A stretch of 64,000 nucleotides of DNA, from NCBI RefSeq assembly GCF_000443995.1, contig NZ_AUMC01000003.1:434001-498000 (forward strand). Direction: 5' to 3'. Under the pieces are notes generated by a model. The model did no database searches and had not been told where the DNA came from. It was given only the letters and a program-made list of their open reading frames with translations. Below are positions 50,096-59,271 of this stretch, piece after piece. The position numbers and the translations under genes are program-made. The first letter of the stretch is position 1. Every line of letters starts with the position of its first letter. The stretch comes from Bacteriovorax sp. BAL6_X. GTDB lineage: Bacteria; Bdellovibrionota; Bacteriovoracia; Bacteriovoracales; Bacteriovoracaceae.

Positions 50096-50823
50096 TCTTC
50101 AAGCCTTTTTATTACTTTATTAAATGATTGGAGAAAGTCCTCACGAGTTTGCTTGGCATATTGATTATGCTCATTCATATCAGCGAATAACTCCCATGAA
50201 TCATTTTCGACAGTCTTTAGAATTTTTAAAAGTCTACGGTAACCTTTTGTGTCGATCGGAAGTTTTTTCGCATCCATATCCATTAGCGTTCTTCCAATCA
50301 TGTGAGTGAGTAGAAGAGAGTGGGAGATCTGTTTATCGTGCTCGGCCGCAGTTGTCTCTATTACCTTGATTCCATGAAAGCGCATAAAGGCACAAATCTT
50401 TTGATAGTATTTATCTTCAATGCGAACAGGGCAAACAGCTATTTTGGTCCCAAATAATGTTTCACCAGCTGAATCTGGCCCAAACATTGGGTGAGTAGCA
50501 AGAATACTCACTGTTTCAGGAAGATGCTTCTTCATAACGTTGACAGGCATCTCTTTTACGGAACAAACATCAACAATTAGTGCATCTTTAGATAGCAGTG
50601 GTGCGATCTCTTCAATAACAGATTCAAATTTATTCATTGGAACAAAAGGAATGACGATTGGATTTTTACAAACTTCTTCAAGAGGCTTGAAGTGACACCC
50701 CATGGCCTCAACTTCTGCTTTTACACTTTCGTTTATATCATAAATTTCAACTGTAAAATCTTCTTCTAGGTATTTTGAAATTAATTTTCCTAAACGTCCG
50801 AACCCAATAATTCCAACTTTCAT
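50092..50823 (-). CDS. tyrA: Prephenate dehydrogenase (TyrA family)
   Basis: A 243-aa NAD(P)-dependent enzyme for tyrosine synthesis. The Rossmann motif 'GIIGFGRLGKLISKYL', 'VDVCSVKEMPV', 'ATHPMFGPDSAGE' (catalytic His) and 'EHDKQISHSLLLTHMIGR' are present. There is no chorismate mutase or ACT domain. ATG 50823 overlaps the aminotransferase stop by one base. Confidence 0.92.
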   Translation of the reverse strand: MKVGIIGFGRLGKLISKYLEEDFTVEIYDINESVKAEVEAMGCHFKPLEEVCKNPIVIPFVPMNKFESVIEEIAPLLSKDALIVDVCSVKEMPVNVMKKHLPETVSILATHPMFGPDSAGETLFGTKIAVCPVRIEDKYYQKICAFMRFHGIKVIETTAAEHDKQISHSLLLTHMIGRTLMDMDAKKLPIDTKGYRRLLKILKTVENDSWELFADMNEHNQYAKQTREDFLQSFNKVIKRLED

Positions 50824-51980
50824 TAACAAAGAACCTTTTTTATATTTTTGTAAGCTTGTTCAATTCGTTCTACTGAATCAGTAAATGCGAGACGGATATA
50901 ATCATCTTGTCCAAAGAACTTTCCAGGAACAAGGGCAACGCCAGCTTCTTCAATTAGCTTTTGCACCATCTCAACTGAGTCATTCACAATACCTTTCTCA
51001 ATAAATGGTTTGATATCAAGAAAAAGGTAGAAGGCACCTTGAGGTTGAGTTACTTTAAAGATTTGAGAGAATAACTCATAAGCACGTTCTTTACGTACCG
51101 TCATTGTCTCTAACATATCTCCAATGATTTCATCACTATGCTCGATGGCATTGATGGCACCATATTGTGTAAATGGTGGAATATTTCCACATAGATGGCC
51201 TTGGAAGCTATCTACTTTCTTAATGAACTCTTCCTTGGCAATCATGTAACCGACGCGAAAGCCTGTCATACAAAATGATTTTGAGAAACTTTGAATCGAA
51301 ATTGATCGATCGGCAATTTCTTTACCAAGCATAAGAGGTGAGACGAATTCACAGTCATAAGTAAGAGCTTCATAGGCTTCATCACTAACGATAATCAAAT
51401 CGTGTGCAATGGCCATTTCTCCAAGTTTTGTTAGTTCTTGCCTTGTATAAACAGCACCAGATGGATTATTTGGTGTGTTGATATAGATTGCTTTTGTTCT
51501 TTCTGTAATTGCATTTTTGATTGCATCCAAGTCTAGGTGAAAATCTTCTTGTGAATTAACAAAGACTGACTTTCCTCCAGCAAGCTTGATACTCTCTGGA
51601 ATTGTGACCCAGTATGGAATAGGAACGATAACTTCATCGCCCTCATCTAGTATTGACTGAAATGAATTGAAGATAATTTGTTTTGAGCCGTTTCCAACTA
51701 AGATATTTTGAGGTTTTATTTGAGTCTTACAACGATGATTAAAGTAGCTTGCAATGGCCTGCCTTAATTCAGGCTCACCACTGACAGAAGAGTACTTAGT
51801 TTTCCCTTTCTTAAGGGCCTCATAAATTGCCTCAAGAATGCTTTTCTTTGGCAAAAAGTCAGGCTCACCAATATTAAGACCGATGATGTCCTTTCCTTGG
51901 CTTCTAAGGTTCGTGATTTGTGCCGAGATCTGGATACTACCAGACGGAGCAATTCCCTCTACTCTTTCAGATACTTTCAT
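50823..51980 (-). CDS. Class I aminotransferase (aspartate/aromatic/prephenate)
   Basis: A 385-aa PLP enzyme. The PLP Lys is in 'SFSKSFCMTGFRVGYMIA'; 'NTPNNPSGAVYTRQEL', 'VSDEAYEALTYD' and 'VPIPYWVTIPES' are typical of the aspartate/prephenate aminotransferase subgroup. In this operon it should catalyse the transamination step of Phe/Tyr synthesis. It is 18 bases downstream of the DAHP synthase gene. Confidence 0.92.
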   Translation of the reverse strand: MKVSERVEGIAPSGSIQISAQITNLRSQGKDIIGLNIGEPDFLPKKSILEAIYEALKKGKTKYSSVSGEPELRQAIASYFNHRCKTQIKPQNILVGNGSKQIIFNSFQSILDEGDEVIVPIPYWVTIPESIKLAGGKSVFVNSQEDFHLDLDAIKNAITERTKAIYINTPNNPSGAVYTRQELTKLGEMAIAHDLIIVSDEAYEALTYDCEFVSPLMLGKEIADRSISIQSFSKSFCMTGFRVGYMIAKEEFIKKVDSFQGHLCGNIPPFTQYGAINAIEHSDEIIGDMLETMTVRKERAYELFSQIFKVTQPQGAFYLFLDIKPFIEKGIVNDSVEMVQKLIEEAGVALVPGKFFGQDDYIRLAFTDSVERIEQAYKNIKKVLC

Positions 51981-51998
51981 AACTTTATTATATCACTT

Positions 51999-53090
51999 TT
52001 ATGATTCTTTTTTAAAATCATTCATCATACGAGTTTGTTCTCTAACAGATTCAGTGTGGATTGCATGGTAAAGCTCTTCAACAAATCTGCGATCTAGTGA
52101 AAGCTTTTCTCCCTTAGCAATACGATCATTCATTAGAGCATCCATTCTTCCAACTTGAAGTGGAGTGACGTTATTTGCACTCTTCAGAGCTCCAATTTGT
52201 TTAACGATATTCATACGCATATGCATGAATTCAAGGATATCATTATCAATTTGATCGATTTTATTTCTAAGCTTGTTTAGTTCATCTTCAAAACCATCAT
52301 TATGCCCAACGGCATCTCTAACTTGAAGGTGAGTGATGATTTCGTGAAGCATCTTTGGTGTAACCTGTTGAGCAGCATCACTAAGTGCTTTTTCTGGAGT
52401 GATATGAGTTTCAACCATCACACCGTCCATATTCATATCCATGGCCTTCTGACAAACTTCTCCAATTAGATTTCTGTTACCGGCAATGTGTGAAGGGTCA
52501 CAGATAATTGGAAGGTCCGGCATTAATCTTTTAAGTTCGATTGGAATGGCCCAGTATGGCTTATTTCTGTACTTTGTTTTTTCTGCACTTGAAAAACCTC
52601 TGTGAATTGCAGCAAGTTTATCTAGGCCTACATTTGAAAATCTTTCAATTGCACCCATCCAAAGCGCAAGATCTAGGTTGATTGGGTTTTTAACCATGAC
52701 TGGAATATCCACACCTTTAAGGGCTTCAGCGATTTCTTGAACAGCAAAAGGTGAAACCGTCGTACGTGCTCCAATCCAAAGAATATCCACATTGTGCTTT
52801 AGAGCTAATTCAACGTGAGAAGCATTAGCAACTTCTGTTGTAATAGGAATATTAAAATCTTTTCTAACTTGTTCCATCCAAGGAAGGCCAACTAGTCCTA
52901 CACCTTCAAATGTATTTGGGCGAGTTCTTGGCTTCCAGATACCTGCACGAAAGGCGTCCACTTTGCCATTTTCAACTAGCTCTTTTGCAATCTGATAAAC
53001 TTGCTCTTCACTTTCTGCTGAACATGGCCCAGCGATAACAAGAGGCTTTTCATCAATTTTAATCCAAGAGTTTAGTGGCGCAATTTTCAT
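51999..53090 (-). CDS. DAHP synthase fused to chorismate mutase
   Basis: A 363-aa bifunctional enzyme. Residues 1-260 are a type I-beta DAHP synthase ('VIAGPCSAESEEQV', 'DAFRAGIWKPRTRPNTFEG', 'KNPINLDLALWMGAIERF', 'IICDPSHIAGNR', 'DGVMVETHITPEKALSDAAQ'). Residues about 275-355 are an AroQ chorismate mutase ('LRNKIDQIDNDILEFMHMRM'). It catalyses both the first committed step and the branch to prephenate. This domain order is well known from Bacteroidetes. A promoter lies about 50 bases upstream. Confidence 0.93.
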   Translation of the reverse strand: MKIAPLNSWIKIDEKPLVIAGPCSAESEEQVYQIAKELVENGKVDAFRAGIWKPRTRPNTFEGVGLVGLPWMEQVRKDFNIPITTEVANASHVELALKHNVDILWIGARTTVSPFAVQEIAEALKGVDIPVMVKNPINLDLALWMGAIERFSNVGLDKLAAIHRGFSSAEKTKYRNKPYWAIPIELKRLMPDLPIICDPSHIAGNRNLIGEVCQKAMDMNMDGVMVETHITPEKALSDAAQQVTPKMLHEIITHLQVRDAVGHNDGFEDELNKLRNKIDQIDNDILEFMHMRMNIVKQIGALKSANNVTPLQVGRMDALMNDRIAKGEKLSLDRRFVEELYHAIHTESVREQTRMMNDFKKES

Positions 53091-53138
53091 GTGATATCCT
53101 TTTTTAGGCTTTCTTTTTTGGTCAAGTATTAAGATAAA

Positions 53139-53167
53139 TTTATATTACTCAATACAATACTATTCAA
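53139..53167 (-). promoter_or_regulatory. Sigma70-like promoter of the Phe/Tyr operon
   Basis: On the minus strand TTGAAT (53162-53167), a 17-base spacer and TATAAA (53139-53144). The leader of about 40 bases is too short for a peptide attenuator. Further upstream, a GGGCC / GGCCC hairpin (53258-53288) may mark the end of the queD transcript. Confidence 0.5.
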
Positions 53168-53298
53168 GTCTTTAACTCATCGAAATTGACTTATATTTTC
53201 TTAATTTATTCAGGTTTTATTTGTTGTAAATGGAATTATTTGCTTAGGGAAAGTTATGGGCCAAAATATCGCTAAGTATATCAGGCCCACCATAAGAA

Positions 53299-53736
53299 TT
53301 ATGGAATATAAATTGCTGAGTTCTTTTCGTTCTCTTTAACTTCAAGACGTGAAATCCATACGCGACCGTCAGTTTTCTTCTTAATAAGTTCAGACATTTT
53401 TTCGTAAACGAATTCTGCCGTTCCTTCCATTCCTGCATTTGGAAGAACGCGAAGTTGAACGACACCTGCTTCATCAAGTTTTTTAAACTCTTCCATAAAT
53501 GGATCATCTTGTGATGCAAGAAAAGTGTGGTCGAACATATCATCAAGCCAGGCCTTTACATCTTTAAGATCACCGAAGTCCATAACCCACATTTCCTTTG
53601 TCAACTCTGAGCATTCAAATTCAAAGTGAAATGAGCGAGAGTATCCGTGAACAAAGCGACAGTGAGAATCTGCTTTCCATTGGCGGTGTGTACATGGGAA
53701 ACCATAGAAGTGTTTTGTTGATTTGAAAGTGGCCAT
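53299..53736 (-). CDS. queD: QueD-like 6-carboxytetrahydropterin synthase family
   Basis: A 145-aa protein of the 6-pyruvoyltetrahydropterin synthase fold. 'CRFVHGYSRSFHFEFE' corresponds to the Zn/active-site C-x3-HGH stretch, with Tyr for the second His; I recall the same HGY in a QueD subgroup of alphaproteobacteria. 'WVMDFGDLKDVKAWLDDMFD' and 'DHTFL' are also conserved. The role in queuosine precursor synthesis is inferred; no other que gene is nearby and no preQ1 riboswitch is visible. Confidence 0.75.
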   Translation of the reverse strand: MATFKSTKHFYGFPCTHRQWKADSHCRFVHGYSRSFHFEFECSELTKEMWVMDFGDLKDVKAWLDDMFDHTFLASQDDPFMEEFKKLDEAGVVQLRVLPNAGMEGTAEFVYEKMSELIKKKTDGRVWISRLEVKENEKNSAIYIP

Positions 53737-53812
53737 AATTATCTCCGTTTAAGTACCTACACACTAGCATAGATCGGCTAATCATGGCCACATGATCTAG
53801 TCCCAGAAGGGA

Positions 53813-54310
53813 CTATAACTTGATAGTTTTGATATCTTCATTAAGTTCTTTAGTAGCTTTTTTGGTAAAGATGAGGGTAGGGGAATACTTTAAAGCTACA
53901 CCCAGAACTAGAAGAGTTTGGATAATGAAGATATTGCGATTAATATCCTGTCCTCCTTCTGCTGCCACGAGATTTCCAGCAGAGGGAAACCATCTTAAGG
54001 CAATAAAGTAAATCGCAACTGGTAAGAGCATATTCACTAGACCATTGTAGACTCTCTCTTTTGAGTTCTTAGGGGGATTTAAGAACTCATTTAATAGAGC
54101 GAATCCTAAAGATAGTAGAGATAGTGCTGTAAATACCACGCTCATTACAGGGTTTTGGAAAACTTGAATGGATAAGAGTGCCAAGACTCCAAAGAACATA
54201 TAGCTCAGTAAGCGATACTTCTTGCCCTTGTCATCCTTTTCCGAAAAGAAATCCACTAAAAAAACTAAATTGAATACTGTGAATACGATTGTTATTGTCA
54301 TGCCCTGCAT
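53813..54310 (-). CDS. Hypothetical membrane protein
   Basis: A 165-aa protein with about five TM helices. The frame is open further upstream, but that part overlaps polB and lacks start signals, so I begin at ATG 54310 (ATG 54301 is an alternative); neither has a good ribosome binding site. The last TM is followed by a Lys/Glu-rich tail. The stop lies in a small hairpin, AGTCCC / GGGACT (53799-53814). No family is recognised. Confidence 0.5.
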   Translation of the reverse strand: MQGMTITIVFTVFNLVFLVDFFSEKDDKGKKYRLLSYMFFGVLALLSIQVFQNPVMSVVFTALSLLSLGFALLNEFLNPPKNSKERVYNGLVNMLLPVAIYFIALRWFPSAGNLVAAEGGQDINRNIFIIQTLLVLGVALKYSPTLIFTKKATKELNEDIKTIKL

Positions 54311-54403
54311 ATCGGGGCTTTTGCCAATGTCTAAACTTAAGAAAATGCTAAAAAAGGCTAAATCCTCTTTAACAAATTGGTCTAAATAAGCTACGCTCTG
54401 TCC

Positions 54404-56743
54404 ATGACGAATATCATAAGTACACAGGGTTTTATTATTCAAGATCAAGTTATTGATCAGGCCAATCATATGGAGCTTATCTTTTGGATTAAAACACCAG
54501 AAGATGTTGTTAAGGTTATTATTTCAAACGAGCGCCCTCTCTTTTTTATTGAAAGTGATGCCAACTTAAATATTAGCTTTCAAGGAGAGAGAAAGAAGTT
54601 AAACCTAAAGGCCTTCAATGGTAGAACCTTAGATGGTATTTATTTTAATCGTCATAAAGATCTCATGGATACAAGAGAGCATTTTCATAAAAATGGAATC
54701 CGTACCTATGAAAGTGATGTTAGACCAAATGAACGGTTTTTGATGGAGAGATTCATTAATGGTGAAGTTCTAATTCAAGGACAAGCTCAAGTGATGGGGA
54801 ATGTACGTGTTTTTCATAACCCACAAATGAAGGCCCTGGGAATTCACGAGTCTGCACAAAAGTCTACGCCTAATTTTAATATTATGTCCTTAGATATTGA
54901 AACGAGTATGGGAAATGACCTTTACTCAATTGCAATTCATCAAATAGGTGATCGCGATATTAAAAAAGTTTATATGGTTGATGAAAGTGGCCAGTACTCA
55001 AATGATGAGTTAACAACTTTCTATCGCAGTGAAAAAGAGTTAATGATTTCATTCATTAACGATTTTCCTAATTATGATCCAGACTTTATTGTGGGCTGGC
55101 ACGTTATTGGTTTTGATCTAAAGTTCTTAGAACGCAAGTGCCAACAATTTGGTATTAAATTTAATCTTGGGCGCGATGGCTCTCAAGTTCGTTTGAGAGA
55201 AAGAAAGGGCGCAGGTTGGTTTTCAACGATTATTGGTCGCCAAGTCATCGATGGTCCTCCAACTTTAAGAGCAGCTTTTTATCAATTTGAAAACTTTAAG
55301 CTTGATACTGTTGCTACTGCCGTTCTTGGTGCTAATAAAGATATAACTGAGACAGGAATGGATAAAGTTGAAGAGATCACAAGACGCTTCTTAGAAGAGA
55401 AGCACTCTCTTGCAAAATATAATATTCTCGACTGTACTCTCGTTCTTGATATTTATAAGAAATTAGAAATTATAGATCATCTTTATCGCCGTGTACAACT
55501 TAGTGGAATGCTTATTGATCGTCTCTCTGGTTCAACTCGTGCATTTGATCATATCTATCTACCTCGACTTCACCGCAAGGGATTTATTGCAGGAAATACC
55601 TTAGATATTGATAAGGAAAGTGCATCTCTTGGTGGACTGGTTATTGAAGGAACCAAGGGATTACATGAAAACGTTGTGGTTCTAGATTTTAAGTCACTGT
55701 ATCCAACGATCATTAAAACTTTTAAAATAGACCCTCTTTCTCGTTTAAAAGGTGATGTAAATTCAACAATTCTTAAAAATGGTGTTGCCTTCTCTAAATC
55801 GGAGCATATTCTTCCTGAGCAAATTGACTTTCTTTTAAAACAGAGAGAAATTGCAAAGACGAGACAAGATAAGAACTTATCACAAGCAGTAAAGATTTTA
55901 ATGAATTCATTTTACGGTGTGATGGGATCTGGTGGTTGTCGCTTCTATCATGCGGATCTTGCAACCTCGATAACTTCAACAGGGCAATGGCTTTTAAATG
56001 AGTCTATGAACTATGCCCGCTCACTTGGTTATGAAGTTGTTTACGGTGATACTGACTCTGTTTTTATCAAACTAAAATTCTTAGAAACTTCTCAAAAGGA
56101 TAAAGCTGGTACAGAACTAGCACGTAAAATAACAACTCATTTAACAGAATTGATTGAAAGAGATTATAATCTTGAGTCACATCTTGAAATGGAATATGAA
56201 AAGTGTTTTAAAAAGCTTTTTATTCCCGAATCACGAAGTTCTGAAGTAGGGGCGAAGAAGCGCTATGCCGGTATTTTTGATAACGGTGAATTGTATTTTT
56301 CTGGAATGGAATTTGTTCGCTCCGATTGGACGAAGGCCGCAAAGAGTTTTCAATATGAGATTTATAAAAGATTCTTTAATGCGGAATCTTTAAATGAATA
56401 TATTAAGAATTATGTAAATGATCTTAAATGTGGCCTATTTGATAAAGAACTGATTTATTCAAAGAGGTTATCAAAAGATATTAGTGAATATACAAAGACA
56501 AACCCTCCTCATGTAAAGGCCGCAAGGTTATTACAAGAAAAGGAGCCTGATAAGAATATCAGAAAAATCGACTACTTAATAACGATGCATGGCCCAGTTC
56601 CTCTGGACTTTGCTCCGAAAGATATCGATTATCAACACTATATTGATAAACAACTGTCTCCAGTGGCAACAGATGTGCTAAAATTTATGGGTATCTCCTT
56701 TGACGATATTGTCATGGGTTCACAAATGAGTTTATTTGAATGA
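54404..56743 (+). CDS. polB: DNA polymerase II (family B)
   Basis: A 779-aa family B polymerase with proofreading. Exonuclease: 'MSLDIETS', 'GWHVIGFDLKFLERK' and 'YNILDCTLVLD'. Polymerase motif A 'VVLDFKSLYPTIIKTF', motif B 'AVKILMNSFYGVMGSGG', motif C 'VYGDTDSVFIKL'. The C-terminus 'QMSLFE' is a sliding-clamp-binding peptide. In E. coli PolB is SOS-regulated; I see no LexA-type box here. Its stop overlaps the next ATG (ATGA). Confidence 0.95.
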   Translation: MTNIISTQGFIIQDQVIDQANHMELIFWIKTPEDVVKVIISNERPLFFIESDANLNISFQGERKKLNLKAFNGRTLDGIYFNRHKDLMDTREHFHKNGIRTYESDVRPNERFLMERFINGEVLIQGQAQVMGNVRVFHNPQMKALGIHESAQKSTPNFNIMSLDIETSMGNDLYSIAIHQIGDRDIKKVYMVDESGQYSNDELTTFYRSEKELMISFINDFPNYDPDFIVGWHVIGFDLKFLERKCQQFGIKFNLGRDGSQVRLRERKGAGWFSTIIGRQVIDGPPTLRAAFYQFENFKLDTVATAVLGANKDITETGMDKVEEITRRFLEEKHSLAKYNILDCTLVLDIYKKLEIIDHLYRRVQLSGMLIDRLSGSTRAFDHIYLPRLHRKGFIAGNTLDIDKESASLGGLVIEGTKGLHENVVVLDFKSLYPTIIKTFKIDPLSRLKGDVNSTILKNGVAFSKSEHILPEQIDFLLKQREIAKTRQDKNLSQAVKILMNSFYGVMGSGGCRFYHADLATSITSTGQWLLNESMNYARSLGYEVVYGDTDSVFIKLKFLETSQKDKAGTELARKITTHLTELIERDYNLESHLEMEYEKCFKKLFIPESRSSEVGAKKRYAGIFDNGELYFSGMEFVRSDWTKAAKSFQYEIYKRFFNAESLNEYIKNYVNDLKCGLFDKELIYSKRLSKDISEYTKTNPPHVKAARLLQEKEPDKNIRKIDYLITMHGPVPLDFAPKDIDYQHYIDKQLSPVATDVLKFMGISFDDIVMGSQMSLFE

Positions 56744-57033
56744 GTGATCAAGAATATACTGTACCAAAAAGAAGCTATAAGAAGAACTGGGCCTTCATGG
56801 GCTCTGCTTTTTTTATTATGGCCATTTTCTACTTATTTTTTAAACGTGACTTCTACTTATATGTCTGTGAACAAGAGAATAATGCCCCGGCCTGTTTCTT
56901 ATTATCTGATATTTATCAGGATGACGGGGAGCATGCAAAGGCGCAAAAATATCTTGAGCTATCTTGTCAGAATAAATACGAAATTGCTTGTACTAAGCTG
57001 GGGAAGGTAATTCCGGCCACTGTTGTGAAATAG
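56740..57033 (+). CDS. Small membrane protein with Sel1/TPR-like repeat
   Basis: A 97-aa protein with one TM helix (about 17-34), then a Cys-containing repeat unit ('APACFLLSDIYQDDGEHAKA', 'ACTKLGKV') resembling Sel1-like repeats. It is coupled to polB through ATGA. The function is unknown. Confidence 0.6.
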   Translation: MSDQEYTVPKRSYKKNWAFMGSAFFIMAIFYLFFKRDFYLYVCEQENNAPACFLLSDIYQDDGEHAKAQKYLELSCQNKYEIACTKLGKVIPATVVK

Positions 57034-57114
57034 TCTCCCTTTTATTTCCTTACCATCGCTTGAACTTTTTTTGCTTCTTATATATTCTATTGAGCAGTTC
57101 AAAGGGGTTCTGTT

Positions 57115-57339
57115 TTGATTCGAACATTAATTGATATTTATATTTTTATTCTCATTATTGATGTGATTATTTCTTATATTCCTCAATATAAGTCACATCC
57201 AATTTGTGTAAGAATTAAGCAGCTCTCAGACTACACGTGTGGACCCGTTCGTCGTATGTTACCTGAAATGGATATACCTTTTGATATTTCTCCCATGATC
57301 GTCATTTTATTTTTAAAGATTTTTGTCGCAGTTTTTTAG
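57115..57339 (+). CDS. YggT-family membrane protein
   Basis: A 74-aa protein with two TM helices and the YggT signature between them: 'IISYIPQYKSHPICVRIKQL' and 'CGPVRRMLPEMDIPFDISPM'. YggT proteins are linked to osmotic shock or cell division in some bacteria. It starts at TTG 57115 behind AAGGGG. Confidence 0.8.
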   Translation: MIRTLIDIYIFILIIDVIISYIPQYKSHPICVRIKQLSDYTCGPVRRMLPEMDIPFDISPMIVILFLKIFVAVF

Positions 57340-57389
57340 TTTCTTTGTAATTTCAAATTCTTGCCAATACGTATCAAAAGTTATTAAAC

Positions 57390-57395
57390 TATAAT
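57390..57395 (+). promoter_or_regulatory. Consensus -10 box
   Basis: A perfect TATAAT 27 bases before GTG 57422. No matching -35 at normal spacing was found; TTGCCA is 24 bases upstream. Confidence 0.3.
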
Positions 57396-57421
57396 CATAT
57401 GTATTGCCTATGGAGGGGTTA

Positions 57422-58258
57422 GTGCACAACGAGTTTGATTTTCTTACACAAGAGACTTTTAATCTAAATACACAAGATACTTTTTTGGCCGATGAGGATT
57501 TTCGAAATGAATTTCTTTTTGGCTCAGATAGTTTAGAGTCTAAATCAGAGTCGAGAGCTGAATATCCACAAACTCCTGGCTTTGTTTACAATATCGTTAA
57601 GAGTAGCTCAACATTCTCAATTCGCGGTGTAATTTCGGACAATATAGGTGAAACATTCGAGTTGGCCAACTCAGGTGATCTGACAACGCTAAAGTCATTA
57701 AGAATCGATGAGAGTGAAGTGGCCGCAACTCTTTACTATGAAATATCAAACTTAGATCTTGCCCAAGTTATTTACGATCAAATTTTTAATAAGCGCTTCC
57801 CTTTAGAGGAAGACTTAATTTGCAATATCTCTGACCCTGGCTTTAGCTGGTGGTATCAAAGAAGTGATGATGCTATTCGAATTAACTTCAAAAGCCATAA
57901 GCTTGAGGGCAGTGGAGAAAGACTGAAATTAGGACCTATTGGTGATGTTTGTATTGCAAGTATCCTATTTACACGTCTGGAAAATGCCATTGAAGAGAAG
58001 ATGAGTCTCTTAGAATTTAGCATCTCCGAAAAGCATTTTATTATTAAACCAAAAGATCGCTTTCACCGAGTTTTTGAAGAATTGTCTCGTATTTTTGAAG
58101 AAGGAGAGCTTGATAACAATGCTCAAATTCTTAGAGGACTAGACGACACTTTAAAATTATATCTAATTGAGTTGGCAACAATCAGAAAGTTTTGGCTTCA
58201 TATCGAAGCTTTAAATACAAATTTTGATTATTCAACAACTCAGAATCTTCTGTCGTAG
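57422..58258 (+). CDS. Hypothetical protein
   Basis: A 278-aa soluble acidic protein. GTG 57422 has GGAGGGG just upstream and is preferred to TTG 57404. The first 50 residues are Asp/Glu/Ser-rich and look disordered. The middle ('VVSSSTFSIRG'-like beta region near 65-80) and helical end ('LDDTLKLYLIELATIRKFWL') match no family I know. Residues near 75-185 could be a PilZ-like barrel, but I cannot support it. Confidence 0.6.
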   Translation: MHNEFDFLTQETFNLNTQDTFLADEDFRNEFLFGSDSLESKSESRAEYPQTPGFVYNIVKSSSTFSIRGVISDNIGETFELANSGDLTTLKSLRIDESEVAATLYYEISNLDLAQVIYDQIFNKRFPLEEDLICNISDPGFSWWYQRSDDAIRINFKSHKLEGSGERLKLGPIGDVCIASILFTRLENAIEEKMSLLEFSISEKHFIIKPKDRFHRVFEELSRIFEEGELDNNAQILRGLDDTLKLYLIELATIRKFWLHIEALNTNFDYSTTQNLLS

Positions 58259-58386
58259 TCGTTAATAAAACGGCCGAAACGCCTTTGTGCGACTCGTCAC
58301 GACAAGTTTTCCGTGAGAAAACTACTTGTGCGAAATTTTGAAACGCATTAAAATATTGATATTGGGAAAAAAAGTATTCATGAGGA

Positions 58387-59271
58387 ATGCTTCGCAAAAA
58401 ACAGGATGTAAGTTTGCAGTTTTCACTAGGAAGAAATCGTGGACCTTCTGCGTCAGGGTCTGCATCGAAGACTAATAGTAGTTCAGAGCAAAATTCAAGA
58501 AGTGCAGCAATGCAAAAGGCGATTGAGAGAAATCGTGCAAAGATGGCCTCTAGAGGCACTTCTAGATCGATGGGAACTCCACCTCCAACTCCTGGTGCAT
58601 CAGCGACAGCTCGTCCAAGACCAAGACCGATGTCTGCTCCATCACGTGATGAGGGAGAGTCTAGTGAATCGGGCTCTTCTGTTTTAGCAAAACTTCGTGC
58701 TCAACGCGCTCAACGAGAGGCCAGTGGTAATCCAAAGCCGGCCGCTACACCATCTCCCTCTGCTTCGGTAAGTGGGACGCCAACAAGAAAACCAATTACT
58801 CAAGCTGATAATATTGAGATGTCTTCTCCGCTAAGAAAGAAGGCGACTGCGCCGGCAGCTGTTAACTATGCTGATCAAACTCCGGCCAAAGCAATCACCA
58901 AGGCCAAAGCGGCCGTTAGTGCAAAGAGAAAAGTTAAATCTAAATCAAAGAAGAAAGGTGAGCTTACACATTGGGGTGTGAAGCTTTGCTGGGGGTTTTG
59001 CTTATTCCTACTTGGACGTTTAGTATTTTCTCAAGGTGGAGTTATTGAGTACTTTGATAAGAAGTCTACACTTGATCAAGCCTATCATGAAGTAACTTTA
59101 CTTAAAGCAGAGAATGATGGCCTAATGAAAGAACTGGATCTAATTAGAAATAATCACCGCTACAAGAAAAAGCTTGTGCGTGATCACCTTGGTTATATCG
59201 CACGTGATGAATATCTTATTTTATTCCCAGAGACTTCTGAAACTTCTGGGGCAGGGCTTTCTTCCATTTAA
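58387..59271 (+). CDS. DivIC/FtsB-like septum formation initiator with long disordered N-terminus
   Basis: A 294-aa protein. Residues 1-195 are low complexity, rich in Ser, Pro, Ala, Arg and Lys. A TM helix follows (about 203-220), then a coiled coil (about 230-262) and the FtsB/DivIC end 'VRDHLGYIARDEYLILFPE'. FtsB-type proteins form the FtsQLB divisome complex; typical members have only about 100 aa. The cytosolic extension is therefore unusual. The SD-like GAGGA touches the ATG. The 3' end overlaps the convergent DUF192 gene by 56 bases. Confidence 0.75.
   Translation: MLRKKQDVSLQFSLGRNRGPSASGSASKTNSSSEQNSRSAAMQKAIERNRAKMASRGTSRSMGTPPPTPGASATARPRPRPMSAPSRDEGESSESGSSVLAKLRAQRAQREASGNPKPAATPSPSASVSGTPTRKPITQADNIEMSSPLRKKATAPAAVNYADQTPAKAITKAKAAVSAKRKVKSKSKKKGELTHWGVKLCWGFCLFLLGRLVFSQGGVIEYFDKKSTLDQAYHEVTLLKAENDGLMKELDLIRNNHRYKKKLVRDHLGYIARDEYLILFPETSETSGAGLSSI

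Noticed and set aside
53299-53736. Apparent loss of a zinc ligand (HGH to HGY) in QueD
   Set aside because: The same HGY form is, as far as I recall, usual in one QueD subgroup, so I do not treat it as damage.
53737-53812. preQ1 riboswitch upstream of queD
   Set aside because: A small hairpin (ATCATG/CATGAT) is present, but no preQ1-I or II consensus segments.
57061-57114. Promoter TTGAAC..TATATT before the yggT-like gene
   Set aside because: Spacing is 15 (TATATT) or the -10 is poor at 17 (TATTCT); too weak to list.
58182-58559. Minus-strand frame across the start of the FtsB-like gene
   Set aside because: It covers the intergenic gap and two gene ends, with a composition explained by the opposite strand and no start signals.
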